Position numbers and translations under genes: made by a program
The notes under the pieces: generated by a model
Seen by the model: only the letters and a program-made list of their open reading frames with translations
The model's database searches: none
Told to the model about the DNA's origin: nothing
Assembly: GCA_026075535.2 (NCBI GenBank)
Contig: AP026543.1
Location: 6,944,001 to 7,008,000, forward strand
From: Tricholoma matsutake
Lineage: Eukaryota > Basidiomycota > Agaricomycetes > Agaricales > Tricholomataceae
DNA length: 64,000 nt
Direction of reading: 5' to 3'
In this document: positions 46,301 to 58,525 of the stretch, piece by piece
How positions within the stretch are numbered: position 1 is the first letter of the stretch
Layout: every line of letters starts with the position of its first letter

Positions 46301-49300
46301 CTAAATCCCCATCCTCCAATATTCAAACCATCTCCTCGATATAACCTCGAATGCAAAAACATCATCGATTGAAATCATCCAGGCAATTTCTTATGGCCTC
46401 AAGAACAAGACCTCATGCATGACTTCATTCGAAACCAGCAAGCAGGGTTCGCATGGACTGAAAATGAACGAGGAAGGTTTTGACCCAATTTCTTCCCCCC
46501 TATCGAGTTCCCAGTCGTCCCTCATACCCCTTGGGTCAAATGCAATATTCCCATACTGCCCGGTTTGTATGAACAGATTTGCAAGATGCTGAAAAAGAAG
46601 ATCGAAGCAGGAGTCTATGAGTCGTTGAACTTGTCATACCGATCGCGATGGTTTTGCATTGCGAAGAAAGATGCAAAATTGCTCCGAATAGTCCACAGCC
46701 TCGAGCTGCTAAACCAAGTTACGATTCAGCATTCAGGCGTCATCCCGATCCCCGAGCATTTAGCTGAACAGTTTGGAGGACGCGCTTGTGGTGGAATGTT
46801 GGATTTATATGTTGCATTTGACGAAAGGCTCATATCTGAATCCTCTCGAGATCTAACGACTTTCCAGACCCCATTTGGCACACTTCAAATCATCACCCTA
46901 CCGATGGGTTGGACGAACTCGGTTCTGATTCTACATGACGATGTAACTTTCATCCTACAACCCGAGGTCCCTCACATCACGATCCCGTATATCGACGACA
47001 CACCGGTGAAGGGTCCAAAATCAGAATATCGAACGATCGGTGGGTCTTATGAAATGATCGTCGACAACTCAGGCATTCGACAATTCGCATGGGAGCATTT
47101 CAAGAACCTAAATCGCATCGTCCAGCGCATGAAGTATTGTGGTGGGAGATTCTCTGGACCGAAATTATTTGCTTGTGTCCCCGAGATAATCATTTTAGGT
47201 CATCGATGCAATATTCAAGGCCAAATGGCTGACCCGATGCGTATCGATAAGATCCAGAAATGGGGTCCATGTCATATGCTCACAGAAGTTAAGGTGTTCT
47301 TAGGAACGATTGGAGTTTGTCGAATTTTCATCCAGAGTTTCGCACATTGAGCAGCTGCGCTAATCAATCTTACTCGAAAAGATGTGCCCTTTGAATTTGG
47401 CCCATCTCAGGTAGCAGCGCAAGAAGATCTCAAGCATGCGCTCCTGAACTTGCCGGCGATTCAAGCCATCAACTATACCTTGAATGCCCCAGTAATCCTT
47501 GCAGTCAACACATTGAGCATCGCCATCAGCTATTTCCTAATGCAATGCGACCACAATAACCCTTGAAAGCGATACTACAGTCGATTCGGCTCGATCATGC
47601 TCAACGACCATGAATCGCAGTTTTCGCAACCAAAACTCAAACTTTATGGTCTATATTGAGCCCTTGGGGCACTTTGTTTATACTTGATAGGGGTACAAAA
47701 CCTTATCGTCGAGGTCGGTGCGAGGTATATCAAAGGCATGCTCTCAAATCCCGATATCACACCTAGCACTAGCATAGACCGATGGATAGTATCCATTCTA
47801 ACATTCCACTTCACGCTAGTTCATGTCGCAGGTACGCACCATGGGCCGGATGGCCTTTCGCGATGTCCTCGACAAACCAAAGACGACGATGTCGAAGTAG
47901 AAGAAGAATTCAGCGACTGGATCGACAAACTACACGGTTTCGTTCACCAAATCAACCCAATCTCAATTCGACCTTTCCCCTCTCACATGACTTATCCCAC
48001 TTTCGCCCAAGCTTCGGATTTCAGTAAGGGGGAGGACATTTCATATGAAGACATACCTAGATCAGACAAATCAAAGAAAGAAGATGAATGACTACTGCTC
48101 ATTCATCAATGGTTAGACGATATGGTATGACCCCCACATCTATCAGACACAGAGTACGCTACCTTCATGCGATATTGCACCGAGTTCTTCATAGATTCTG
48201 GCAAACTATGGCGAAAAGATCATCACGGCGAACACAAGATCATCACAATTCCAGAGCATTGCATCGATATTATCTGGTTGTCACACAACCATATTGGCCA
48301 CAAAATGATCTTCGCCACAAAGTCTCACGTTGCACTATGATTCTGGTGGCCCAACCTGAAAGCCGATATCGCATGGTACATCCAAACATGCCACTACTGT
48401 CAGTTGGGACAAACTCGAAATCTTCTTATTCCACCAATCATCGCCACACCCGCTCCTCTATTCAGAAAAGTCTACATCAACACAATGCACATGCCGCCTT
48501 CCAGTGGATATCGCTATATAGTACAAGGTTGATGTTCAATATCGTACTGGCCGGAGTTCAGGATGCTTCGCAACAAAACAGCAAAGACCATTGGCGATTG
48601 GATCTTTGGAGAAATCATTTGTCATTGGGGCTCGCTTTATGAGATTGTTACTGATAACAGCGCAGCATTTCTTTCTGCTCTCGAGTATTTGTCGAAGCGA
48701 TATCACATCAATCACATTCGGATAAGTGGGTACAATTCTTGTGCCAATGGTCTCGTTGAACGAGCCCACTTTGATGTATGACAATCACTCTACAAGGCCG
48801 TTGATGGTGATCAAACTCGATGGTCGGTTGGGACCTACTTGGTCTTTTGGGCAGAACAGGTAACAGTTTGAAAATGAATGGGCTGTTCGCCCTATTTTGC
48901 GATCACAGGTTCTCATCCACTCATCCCTCTTAACATATCAGAAGCGACATATCTACAACCACCACCCGATTTGATACTCTCCTCCACCGATCTCATTGCC
49001 TGACGCGCTATCACACTACAGAAATGCTCGACCGATCTCGAGGTACTCTACTCTAGAGTCTACACCGCTCGACGAGAAGCTGCGAAATGCTTTGAAGAAG
49101 TTCACAAGTGAACAATTCGAGACTACAATTTCGAAAAAGGTGACCTCGTACTCATGCGAAACACACAGATCGAAAAGGCTCTTAATCGAAAAATGCGAGC
49201 TCGATATCTCAGCCCACTCATAGTCATCGCAAGAAACTACGGTGGCACTTATATTCTTTGCAAGCTCGATGGATCAGTTCTTCATCGACCAGTAGCAGCT

Positions 49301-49453
49301 TTCTGAATTCTACCCTATCTAGCACGGAAATCAATTCCCCTTCCTCCAAACTTCTTCGATATTGACAATTGTCGGCTCAAACAACTTCGAACAACATCAG
49401 ATGTCGATGGAGACATTGACGAGGGCATTCCTGACCTCGATGAAGACGAATAG
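43390..49453 (+). pseudogene. Gag-pol of G2, broken almost only by TGA stops
   Basis: Gag begins in an open frame from about 43390 (no clear ATG): ..YFEELELLFLTCGVTK.., a +1 slip in a T-run near 44050, SEAEQSRAYVQGFQPGLW, and a zinc knuckle CIFCGLSGHFIPDC (near 44458). A protease-like region follows near 45500, with a second frame change near 45910. From there one frame to the stop at 49451-49453 encodes RT (VPHTPWVKCNIP, GRACGGMLDLYVAFDE, IPYIDDTPVKGP near 46985), RNase H-like and integrase (HNHIGHKM...CHYCQ; IVTDNSAAFLSAL). That ~1200-codon frame has 15 TGA (46370, 46481, 47348, 47564, 47657, 48089, 48128, 48338, 48530, 48779, 48869, 48875, 49001, 49109, 49304) and no TAA or TAG. Further TGA lie at 43733, 45342 and 45756. 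Confidence 0.9.
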
Positions 49454-49935
49454 AGCATTTTCCTTTTCTTTTTCTTACTTGCGATATTAAAACAAACTCT
49501 CGATCTTATAACAGTGTACTATTACAAGTCGCGATATTGTTCGAAACGTGTTTGCGCAAGCTCAATGGGGTTTTTCGGCTATGAAGGAGTTCTGAGCCTT
49601 TCCCCTATATCTTGTTTTGATGAATCGTCCATCTTACTTTCTTTTTTTCTCCCTTTCCTATGTTTCTTTGTATATATCTTACATTTCCTGGCTTCAATCG
49701 CACATGATATTTCTCATTTCAACCTTATCTCAATTAGACACACGAAAAATGATAAAATTAAAATGATAAAAACAGAATTCTACTGGGATTCCTCCCACTT
49801 CCTCTCCAACACCTCTATTTCCTCCATCAACACTTCCACTTCCAACTTCTTGTGCACCAGCACTTCTGTGAGATATCGACGATGGAGTCTTGATGCATCT
49901 GACTGCACCAGCTCGTCGTCCACCACCATCGACGC

Positions 49936-50361
49936 TATAAGGGCAACCTAAGCCTCTAGCAAAGGGAAATCCGAAGTTAAAATTATACTACATAATACAG
50001 GCATTGGGGACACACCTAGCAAAGGGAAATCCGAAGAGAAAACTCTAAAGATCCCCTTGCTGATGCCCAGTATATGTGAAGACGACAAAAATCAAATATA
50101 ACTTAAAAATAGAAAAAGGTGGAGATAGGCGGATCAAGGCCGCCGAATGACATCATACCAAGGGGTATGTGTCAGAAGGGGTACTCCGCCTCTAAATATA
50201 AAAGTGTCAACATGTACAAACATGATAGCAAGGGAAAATTAGTAATAAAATCCGGAAAAATCATAGAAAATGAAGAATAGAAGGAAATGAGGTGGGGGAA
50301 AATATAGGATGAACATAAAAAATAGGAAAAACACACAGGGCACCCCCCTAGTCCCCTTACA
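49936..50361 (-). repeat. 3' LTR of G3
   Basis: 426 bp, adjoining the polypurine tract at 50362-50374 (minus strand). Confidence 0.92.
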
Positions 50362-50372
50362 TCACCCCCTCT

Positions 50373-53300
50373 CTAAGATGCATTGCCCTGATGCATTCGA
50401 AATTGCATACAACCAAAGTCCATGACTTGAATGCGATGCGGTGCAACAGTGTGCCGTCGGTGGAATTCCTTGATTAACTGAGGGGCATTTATGTCAGACT
50501 CTTCAACCCATGAGTTCTCCTCATACCCATAACCCTTCCAATGTACCAAATACTGGAGTTTTCCTCGATGCAAACGGCTGTCCAAGATTGACTTGACTTC
50601 GTATTGGGGTTCTCCCTCGATCACTGTAGGTGGTGGTGGTGGGTGTGAATGGCGTCCCGGGAACGGATCTGGGGGAGCTGGAAGCAATTTGATGACATGG
50701 AAGACGGGATGGAGTCTGGACATGGAGGCTGGGAGGCGTAGACGATAGGCATGCGTTCCAACGCACTTGACAATGGGGAAAGGTCCCAAGAAGTGATGAG
50801 CAAGTTTCTTGGATGGACGTGTAGTAGAGATGTCACTGGAGTCAAGATAAACTCGATCACCAACCTTGTACTGAGGGGTTGGGGAGTGGCGTTGGTTGTA
50901 AAATCGCACCATGTCATCCTTTGCCTTTGCTAAGGCTGCCCTTGCCTCCTCCAAGCTATCCCTCATGCGTTCTGTGAACTCATTCACCGTCTCGATGTGT
51001 GAGGGAGTTTGGCAAGGTTCAAATCCCATGCGTGGATGTCGTCCAGTGTCTAAGAGGAAAGGGGTCTGTTGAGTGGAAGCATGGACATGGTTATTGTATC
51101 CAAACTCGGCCAAAGGAAGGAGATCATCCCAATCGTCCTGGCGTTCATTGACAAAGAGGCGGATGTACTGCTCCAGTTCCTGGTTGACTCACTCCGTCTG
51201 GCCATCAGTTTGTGGGTGATAAGCAGTTGAAGCGAGGAGTTTGATCCCCAGGAGTCGGCACAGCTCACGAGTGAACTCTGCCATGAACTGAGGGCCACGA
51301 TCCGAGAGGAAGGCACCAGGGAGTCCATGTAATTTCCACACGTGGTGGAGGTAGAGTCGAGCAGCACCTAGGGCACTGACAGTGGTATGAGTGGGAATGA
51401 AGTGAGTGCGTTTTCCCACTGAGTCAACTGTGCACATCACCGCATCAAACCCATTTGACTCTGGCAATTCCACCACAAAGTCGACACTGACGACATCCCA
51501 ATGACTCTCTGGAACAGGAAGAGGGTGTAGCTCACCAATAGGCTTGCGACAAGGAACCTTGGTGCATAAGCAAAGGTCACAAGTGCGACAATACTGACCA
51601 ATGAGCCGTGACATTTGGGGCCACCAATAGTTCCATGAGGTGAGCTCCAAGGTCTTCCAGCGTCCAGGGTGGCCAGCAATCTGTGAGTCATGGTGTTGGG
51701 ATATGATGTGCCAGCAAAGGTCTGGGTCATTGGGAACATAGATGTGATCCCTGAAATACAACAAGTCCTCCTTTTCAGCCCACTCTGCTGCACATAAGGA
51801 AAGGGTCGATCCCTTCCTCAGTTCTTTAACAGCTCGGGCGACAACATCCTCATGTAAACCGCTATGGTTTGCGCGATGAATGTCACATAGGATGTCCCGC
51901 TCCTCGCCCTGGGGTGCGATGCCTTCCAGTGCCCGAATGGTGAACAGGTCTGGCTGCAACAGCACAATGTTTTGGTTGTCACCGCTGCCATCCCCATGGT
52001 CTGCACGTTGGGATAGGGCATCGGTCTTCCCCATGCTGTGACCCAGACGGTGGTGCAAGGAGAAGTCGAATCTAGATAGATACAGGGACCAACGAGCTTG
52101 ATGACGGTTCAATTTCTTGGCCGTCATGAAGTACTCGAGATTCTTGTGATCTGTCCAAATTTCCACCTTGTGTTGGGCACCCTCGAGGAAGTGTCACCAC
52201 TCCTCAAGTGCATGCATTATCGCCAACATCTCCTTGTCATGGATCTCATAGTTTTGCTCTACAGCACTAAGGCTTTTGGAGTAGAACACAACAGGATGCC
52301 ACTTCTGGTCCTCCGGAGACTGCTGAGACAACACGGCGCCCGTCGCAAAGTCAGAACTGTTGGCTTCTACATGAAAAGGACGCAAATCGTCAGCAAAGGT
52401 AAGGATCGGAGCGGAAGTGACCATCTCCTTAAGCTTTTCGAATGCCTCCTGTTGTGCATTATCCCACCTCCATGCCTCCTTTCCTGTCAAGTTGAACAGT
52501 GGTCATGCATGATGTGAGAAATCCTTGATAAAATGCCGATAGAAATTGATGAAGCCCAGGAAAGACTGCACCTCCTTCTTGTTCATGGGCGTCGGCCAAG
52601 CTGTGACCCCGTTTACCTTGATAGGATCCATCTCCACTTGACCCTCCGAGATAATCAGGCTGAGGTACTCAATCTTGGTCCTTTCGAACTCGCATTTGTC
52701 CTGACGAAGGTAGAGTTTGTACCGTCGAAGTCGCTCTAGGACAAGGCGCGTGATGCGACAGTGCTCTTCAACTGTGCGAGTGAAGATGAGGATGTCATCG
52801 AGATAGATGCAGACAACGCCTTCAAGGATGAGGTCATGGAAGATGTCGTTCATCATGGTCTGAAAGGTGGCAGGGCTATTAGTAAGGCCAAAGAACATGA
52901 CAAGCGGTTCAAAAAGACCACGGTTGGTACGAAAGGCTGCCTTCCACTCATCTCCCTCCTTTATCCTCACATTATTATAGCCCCAACGGACATCGAGCTT
53001 GGTGAAGTATCGGGCTCCATGGAGCTGGTTTATGAGTTCGGAGATGAGGGGTAGTGGGTAGTGATTTTTGACCGTGATGTTGTTGAGCCTTCTGTAGTCT
53101 TGAACCGGTCGAAGTGAACCATCCTTCTTCTTGACAAAGAAAAAGGGAGAGGCCATGGGTGACTTTGATGGTCAAATATGTCCAGAGGCCAGGTGCTCGT
53201 CGATGAACTGGTCAAGCTGCCGTTGTTCTTCCGGAGAGAGAGGATAGACCTTGCAGGATGAAGGGGTTGCGCTGGGGGTGAGTTCGATCGCGTGATCCCA

Positions 53301-54274
53301 TGGCTTGCATGCAGGAAGAGAGTCAAATGACTCCTTGGAGAACACGTCTTCAAACTCATGGAGATGAGGGAGTAAGGAGTTAGTAGAGGATTTAGCAGCG
53401 TTGTTTTTGTGGAAGGCCTCGGCAAGGCGTTGGGATATGTTCGATGTGGCACACACCTCATGCGATGAGTGAATCACAGTGTAGAAGATCCGATCACCCT
53501 CCTCCACTTCCTCTGGGTCCTCATCATCATCATCCGAGTCCGGCATTAGATCAGGAACCCCTTCCAATTCCACTTCAGGTATAGGCAGGGGTCCAGCACG
53601 ACACTTCTGAGTACGTCATATTGCCGCCTTCTGTCCACGACATTCTTGCCTGGCTTCTGTGAAACACGTCTGACAGCGGGATGGACATCGGCTCATGGTA
53701 ACCTCCCCGGTACACCAGTCAACCTCTGGGTTATGGTCTCAAAGCCATGGATATCCCAAAATCACCTTTTGCTTTCCTAATCGAGTGACAGCAAAAAGGG
53801 CATGCTCACTATGATCTTTGTAATGGAGAACCAGGTCTGCAACCTCTCGGATGGCACCAGCTTCATTTGGGGATCCATCCACGTTATATACAGGTATCGG
53901 ACGTGAGAGTGAGCGAGTATTTAGGCGATGTTGTTGTACCAGATGGGGATCAATGAAGAGACCAGTCGCACCAGAGTCCAGGAGCGCAGAGACACCGAGT
54001 ATCTGTCCAGTGTCGGTCGTCTGCAGTTTGATGGCTAGGTTTAAGGAGTGTGCAGAGGGAGTGGAGGCCACAATATACTTGCATGGTAGTTTATGCTCCC
54101 ATGATTTAATTTTGGGACGTGGAGTAGAAGGAGAGATGGGGAGAGCAGGTACGTCTTTAGCCAACTTCGAAGGGTCAGAGAGGGGAGTAGTCACAGAAAT
54201 GGATTCATTCTCCGGGGATTCAACTGACAAGACTTCAAAGTGGTTATGGACAGGCAGTGAGGGCATACAATTCA
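50373..54274 (-). pseudogene. Pol of G3: protease, RT, RNase H, integrase, chromodomain
   Basis: The pol frame overlaps the end of gag (first pol ATG near 54266), implying -1 or reinitiation coupling. Order: protease SALLDSGATGLFIDP (near 54000); RT ([45 protein letters not shown] near 52810); RNase H (HVEANSSDFATGAVLSQQ, DHKNLEYF); integrase (H-H-C-C region ending CRTCDLCLC; SVDFVVELP; FLSDRGPQF; TAYHPQTDGQTE); and a C-terminal chromodomain (YEVKSILDSRLHRGK, YLVHWKGYGYEENSW), ending at 50373. In-frame stops are all TGA, at 53739, 53616, 53172, 52503, 52194 and 51189. Several match invariant Arg positions (QTE[R]VNQ, [R][10 protein letters not shown]). Catalytic residues YLDD look intact. Confidence 0.92.
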
Positions 54275-55519
54275 CTCGCTGCGAATAGGAAAATCCTGCT
54301 CCTCTACAACTTCCAACTTAATCTCCTCTGCAACTTGATCCTTCGCTTCCTCAACATCTACAAGCACCAACAAATCTTGCAGGAGTTCGTCTCGTCCCTC
54401 GGGGGTGAGCATGTGGATATCCTGACGATGGGGACACGCTCCAGCCCTGTGTCCAGGTTCCCCACAACGGTAGCAGAGATCCACCTTATGTGCATGGCTG
54501 CGGGCTGCATCAACATCCATTGGTACTGGGACATTGACAGCTGGTGTGGGAGTTTGACGAACAGGAATGGGGTTAGGGTGGGGGAGGCTTCGATTGAAGG
54601 TGTGGGGCATATGAGTGGTAGTTGGAGCACGGAATGCAGCATTAAACGCTGCATTTGTGAGTCGGTTCTCGTCACAGAGTGAAGCAGCTTCATACCAAGC
54701 AAGGATATCATCATCCGCTGGGCGCCCTTCCAACATCTGTGCAATCTGGTCCTGAATTTCTCGGTTGAGCCCCCGTCGGAACTTCACCACCACTGGTAAC
54801 CCACTCCCATATCCTGCCATGTCCACCAAATCCTTGAACTCATCAATATAGTCGTCCACGGATCGACGTCCCTGGTGGTAAGCAGATGACTCAAGTCGTG
54901 TCACTGCTCAGTGGCATTCATTGAGGGGGCAGAAGTGGCGTACAAACTCAGCTCGAAAGTCACCCCAAGTGGAGAAAGGTAGAGAACCGAGTTCTTTAGT
55001 TTGACATAGGATATGGTCCACATAGAGATAGGCGCGTTCAGATTTCATGTATGTGAAGGCCCAATAAATTTTTGCAGCCTCATCGACGAATTGATGCGAC
55101 TGGAGACTAATGTATAACTCACAGGAATTAAGGAATGCATGTCCCTGCGCACGTGCACCATTAAATTCGGTGGGGAGGGACGGTTTGATCTGGGCACGTT
55201 CCTTAGTGGACGCATTTGGCAAAATGTCGTTGTTGGGTGCGCTTGGAGTCGTAAAGGGGGAACTATTGGTCGTAGGGTTAGCCTGGAGGGTCCTAACAAA
55301 GTTTTCAATCGTAGATTTAAGCGAGTCGATTTGCGCGCACATTCCGGAAACGTCGCTTTCAAGCGCGTCGAAGCGTTCTGATGTGTCCATGTCGCTAGGG
55401 AGCGCATTTGGCGAAAATGGTGGCATAATAAAGGCGAGATTATCTGGAACGGTGTGTAGGGACTCTGTGGAGCTTTGGGAAGTGTCGTCCAGTCCGTACC
55501 TGCCTATCTTGGGCAGCAC
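54272..55519 (-). pseudogene. Gag of G3
   Basis: The minus-strand frame from 55519 has an N-terminal helical part (ERFDALESDVSGMCAQIDSL), a gag capsid-like domain (NSCELYISLQSHQFVDEAAK, FRAEFVRHFCP, SAYHQGRRSVDDYIDEFKDL) and a CCHC knuckle CYRCGEPGHRAGAC near 54455. It is interrupted by one TGA at 54908-54910 and otherwise stays open to the TGA at 54272. It is about 415 codons long. Confidence 0.88.
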
Positions 55520-55556
55520 GTTCGCGATTTTCGGGCCTTAGGGGAGAGTTTTCTAC

Positions 55557-55982
55557 TATAAGGGCAACCTAAGCCTCTAGCAAAGGGAAATCCGAAGTTA
55601 AAATTATACTACATAATACAGGCATTGGGGACACACCTAGCAAAGGGAAATCCGAAGAGAAAACTCTAAAGATCCCCTTGCTGATGCCCAGTATATGTGA
55701 AGATGACAAAAATCAAATATAACCTAAAAATAGAAAAAGGCAGAGATAGGCGGATCAAGGCCACCGAATGACATCATACCAAGGGGTATGTGTCGGAAGG
55801 GGTACTCCGCCTCTAAATATAAAAGTGTCAACATGTACAAACATGATAGCAAGGGAAAATTAGTAATAAAATCCAGAAAAATCATAGAAAATGAAGAATA
55901 GAAGGAAATGAGGTGGGGAAAAATATAGGACGAACATAAAAAATAGGAAAAACACACAGGGCACCCCCCTAGTCCCCTTACA
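55557..55982 (-). repeat. 5' LTR of G3
   Basis: 426 bp. Transcription on the minus strand should start here. Confidence 0.92.
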
Positions 55983-57335
55983 GATGCCCCCTCGACCATA
56001 CCTGCGACCTCGCATTCGACTTCTCGCTCTCGAGCTTTCCCCTTACCCTTCCCTTTGTCCTTGCCAGCCGACTTCGACTTCACCTTTGTTGTTCGTTTCG
56101 GGCGCTCATCGACTTTTGAGAGCCCAGCCTCTGCGTTTTGGATGGGCTGGATAGCCTGAATGCATACGGCTAAGCAATCATACAGATCAGCAATTGTATT
56201 TGTTATCGAAAGAGATCACTTACTACGTCTCAGAGTCGACACTTCCGTCGACTCTGCAGTATGCTGAGATGCTTGCTTGGAGCCCGCTGTCTTCCTCGAC
56301 TTGCCTCGACGGAATCCTCGCCTCGACACTCCCTCCCAGTAACACCCCTGAAGGCCTTGAGTGCATCATTGGCACTTGGGTGCGCCATCCTCGACGATGC
56401 ATTCTGGTGACATCCTCAGCCCGGCGCAATGATCACACTACAAGCAAGAGTAATTAGTCTCAACAATATCGACTTACAATGAAGACTTACCGGCCCATGG
56501 AAGTTGATCAAGTCACCTTCCTCTAAGTGCACCCATTTAGCGACCATGGGCTCCTCATCCAATGCGTCCTCGCCCTCCTCGTCCTCCTCGTCCATCTCAG
56601 CGGCCTTCCTCTTCTCGACGATCATCTCGACGGCCGGTGGGTCATCGACCTGAGGTGCTGCTTGGTCTGTGGCCTCATCCCGATCGATCAAGAGGCGCAT
56701 GAGCTCGAGCACGGCTGTTCGATCACAAAATTCATCCTTCGAAACTGTCTTGGCTCAGACTTCGGCCAAGAATGATCAACGTGTCTCATCGTTCCTCAAT
56801 CCTCTTTGCTTTGGCCTCAATGGCCACCTCCCGAGCAACTCGCTCCTCCTCTCTTTGCCTCTCCCCCTCTATTCTCCTCAAGTACTCCTCAAAAAGATAT
56901 TTTCCACCCCACGAAACCCAATCCTCCCAAGCGAAAGGTGTGAAGAGGCCGATCACCTCATCCAATGTAGCTTGCACATGCTTGTCGCGTGCCTTGTCGA
57001 ATGACCTGATCACATTGTCATATTCAGCCTATCAACGAGGTTAGGAAGCAGATAAACAAAGAAAACAAAAAGACATACCATTTTCTCACAAAAAGCGCCA
57101 CCCCATACCTCGAAGTCGAGGTCTTCGGCTTTGCCAGCCTCGGGCATCGATTTTGCATGATCAAGGATGGGAAGAGCAAGTTCGGCGAGGATAGACATGT
57201 TGTCGAGGAGATGGATGGAAGAGATTGAATGAAAAGAGAAAAGTTCAAACCACGATGTGTCTTAAATCAGCGATCAACAATGTCACATGACCTGGTTATT
57301 TCGGCTCGACTGACCAGGATGGTCAGAATTTCAGT

Positions 57336-57346
57336 AAGGGGGAGGA
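57336..57346 (+). other. Polypurine tract of G2
   Basis: AAGGGGGAGGA directly precedes the 3' LTR. Confidence 0.8.
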
Positions 57347-58521
57347 TGATAGGTCGTCTCCTTGGCTCAAGGACCGATTCATCACTTTAGCATCATTCTA
57401 ATCACATCGGCTAACTCCTACGATGTCCCAGACGCAGCGCGACCCAGTCTATCGATCGTGATATCATATCAACTGCGTTGAAACATCACCAGCGACATTG
57501 ATCGTATCAAGAGCCCACATCGCACAACCTTAGGACTACCCCAAAAGTCCCTAAGATCCCCCTACACGACCATTGAACATCCCCAACCAACTTCGAACAA
57601 GCTGCAACCGCGATTGAGCATCATCGAGCATCATCGAGTGTCATCGATCGATATTGAGAAACTATGAGCGACATTGGGCACCACCTTCATTATTTAAATG
57701 GTGGAAAACCATGCACTAGGACATATTCCAACTCATGCTCAAACCTGCTGATCATAGGTCAGCCTTGTTCCAAGTCCCTATCATGCACAGAACCCGCTGG
57801 ATGCATTATTGCAAGACTTAGTGCAGTTTATACACAAAGGACAGTCTCTTTTAGTTCTTTCCCTTTATTACTCTTTCATCATATGATATATATATCTTTC
57901 TTGTTCGGATTCCAGTCTCCTTTATGGCCTTGTGCCTTAACTCATATCTTTTGCCTCATGTTCTACACATGTTTCTCATTCCATTTTAGGAAGTTTCTTT
58001 AAAAACATATAAAACTCTGTAGTATCTACTGGGAAAGAGGAAGAAATCGTCTTCACATATCATCTTGTATACAGTTCTAAGCATCCGATCAACTTTCTAA
58101 AACAATCTAAGTCTCTGCGGGTTTTCTCGATCAATGAGAAACCTCTGTGACCGTCGTGTCCTCAATCCTCTCTCGATCATCTCATCATTAGTTCTAGCAA
58201 CCCTTCCAACACTTCATAGTGGTTTGCCACACCCTTCGTATACCATTGACTGATCCAAAGGTCCCCAGAATTCACATATCGACCATCAACGATAAACTTG
58301 TTCGCCGTCGATCTCGTCGATCGCCCTCGATATCGATCGGACCATGCCAAACGCCTTCGTTTCTCATAACACTACCTTCATGACTAGTACCAACTGGTCA
58401 TCTTTCCATTGGTTGGGCCATGAACATTTGGAACGACTCGCAACCTTCCTCTGACTCGTTGCAAATATCATTGATTGCCTCATCGGCAGTTTAGGTGGTT
58501 TTCCCAGGTTGAGTATCATCA
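57347..58521 (+). repeat. 3' LTR of G2
   Basis: 1175 bp, the partner of 42147-43322. Confidence 0.9.
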
Positions 58522-58525
58522 GCGG

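Larger units (their letters stand above)
49936..55982 (-). mobile_element. Ty3/gypsy element G3 (chromovirus), minus strand
   Basis: Two 426-bp LTRs (49936-50361 and 55557-55982), minus-strand ends TGTAAGGGGACTAGG...GCCCTTATA, bound a 6.05-kb element. The flanks GACGC (49931-49935) and GATGC (55983-55987) are a target duplication with one CG-to-TG change. A polypurine tract AGAGAGGGGGTGA abuts the minus-strand 3' LTR. By eye the LTRs differ at about nine positions, mostly CpG-type. It interrupts the antisense gene of G2. Confidence 0.93.
49780..57198 (-). pseudogene. Antisense accessory gene of G2 with Cys cluster and coiled coil, interrupted by G3
   Basis: Reading the minus strand from ATG 57198: MSILAELALPILDHAKSMPE...; a GT-AG intron; AEYDNVIRSFDKARDKHVQA...FAWEDWVSWGGKYLFEEYLR; a charged helix with ERQREEERVAREVAIEAKAK; one frame slip near 56785; an acidic block and VAKWVHLEEGDLINFHGP; an intron near 56440-56490; a Cys cluster CDHCAGLRMSPEC ... 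CQ[TGA]CTQGLQGC; another intron near 56180; and a basic block KDKGKGKGKARERE. After removing G3 (49936-55982) the frame continues as ASMVVDDELVQSDASRLHRR and a terminal coiled coil (KLEVEVLMEEIEVLERKWEE), ending at 49780. The architecture recalls antisense-annotated ORFs in other Agaricomycete gypsy elements. Function unknown; Cys spacing suggests zinc binding. Confidence 0.7.
42147..58521 (+). mobile_element. Ty3/gypsy element G2 (long LTRs, antisense accessory gene)
   Basis: LTRs of about 1.18 kb (42147-43322 and 57347-58521), TGATAGGTC...GAGTATCATCA, bound a 16.4-kb region that includes a nested 6-kb element. The 4-bp duplication GCGG lies at 42143-42146 and 58522-58525. A primer site TGGAGCCCACCGTGAG (43327-43342) and a polypurine tract AAGGGGGAGGA (57336-57346) are present. 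Gag-pol is on the plus strand, and an antisense gene lies between pol and the 3' LTR. The insertion point is the RT-side linker of copia relic C2. Confidence 0.9.

Noticed and set aside
6987..49453. Reassignment or programmed decoding of TGA as a sense codon in the retroelements
   Set aside because: Host genes in the window end in TGA normally, the elements also show indels, a lost RT aspartate and CpG differences between LTRs. CGA decay explains all of it more simply.
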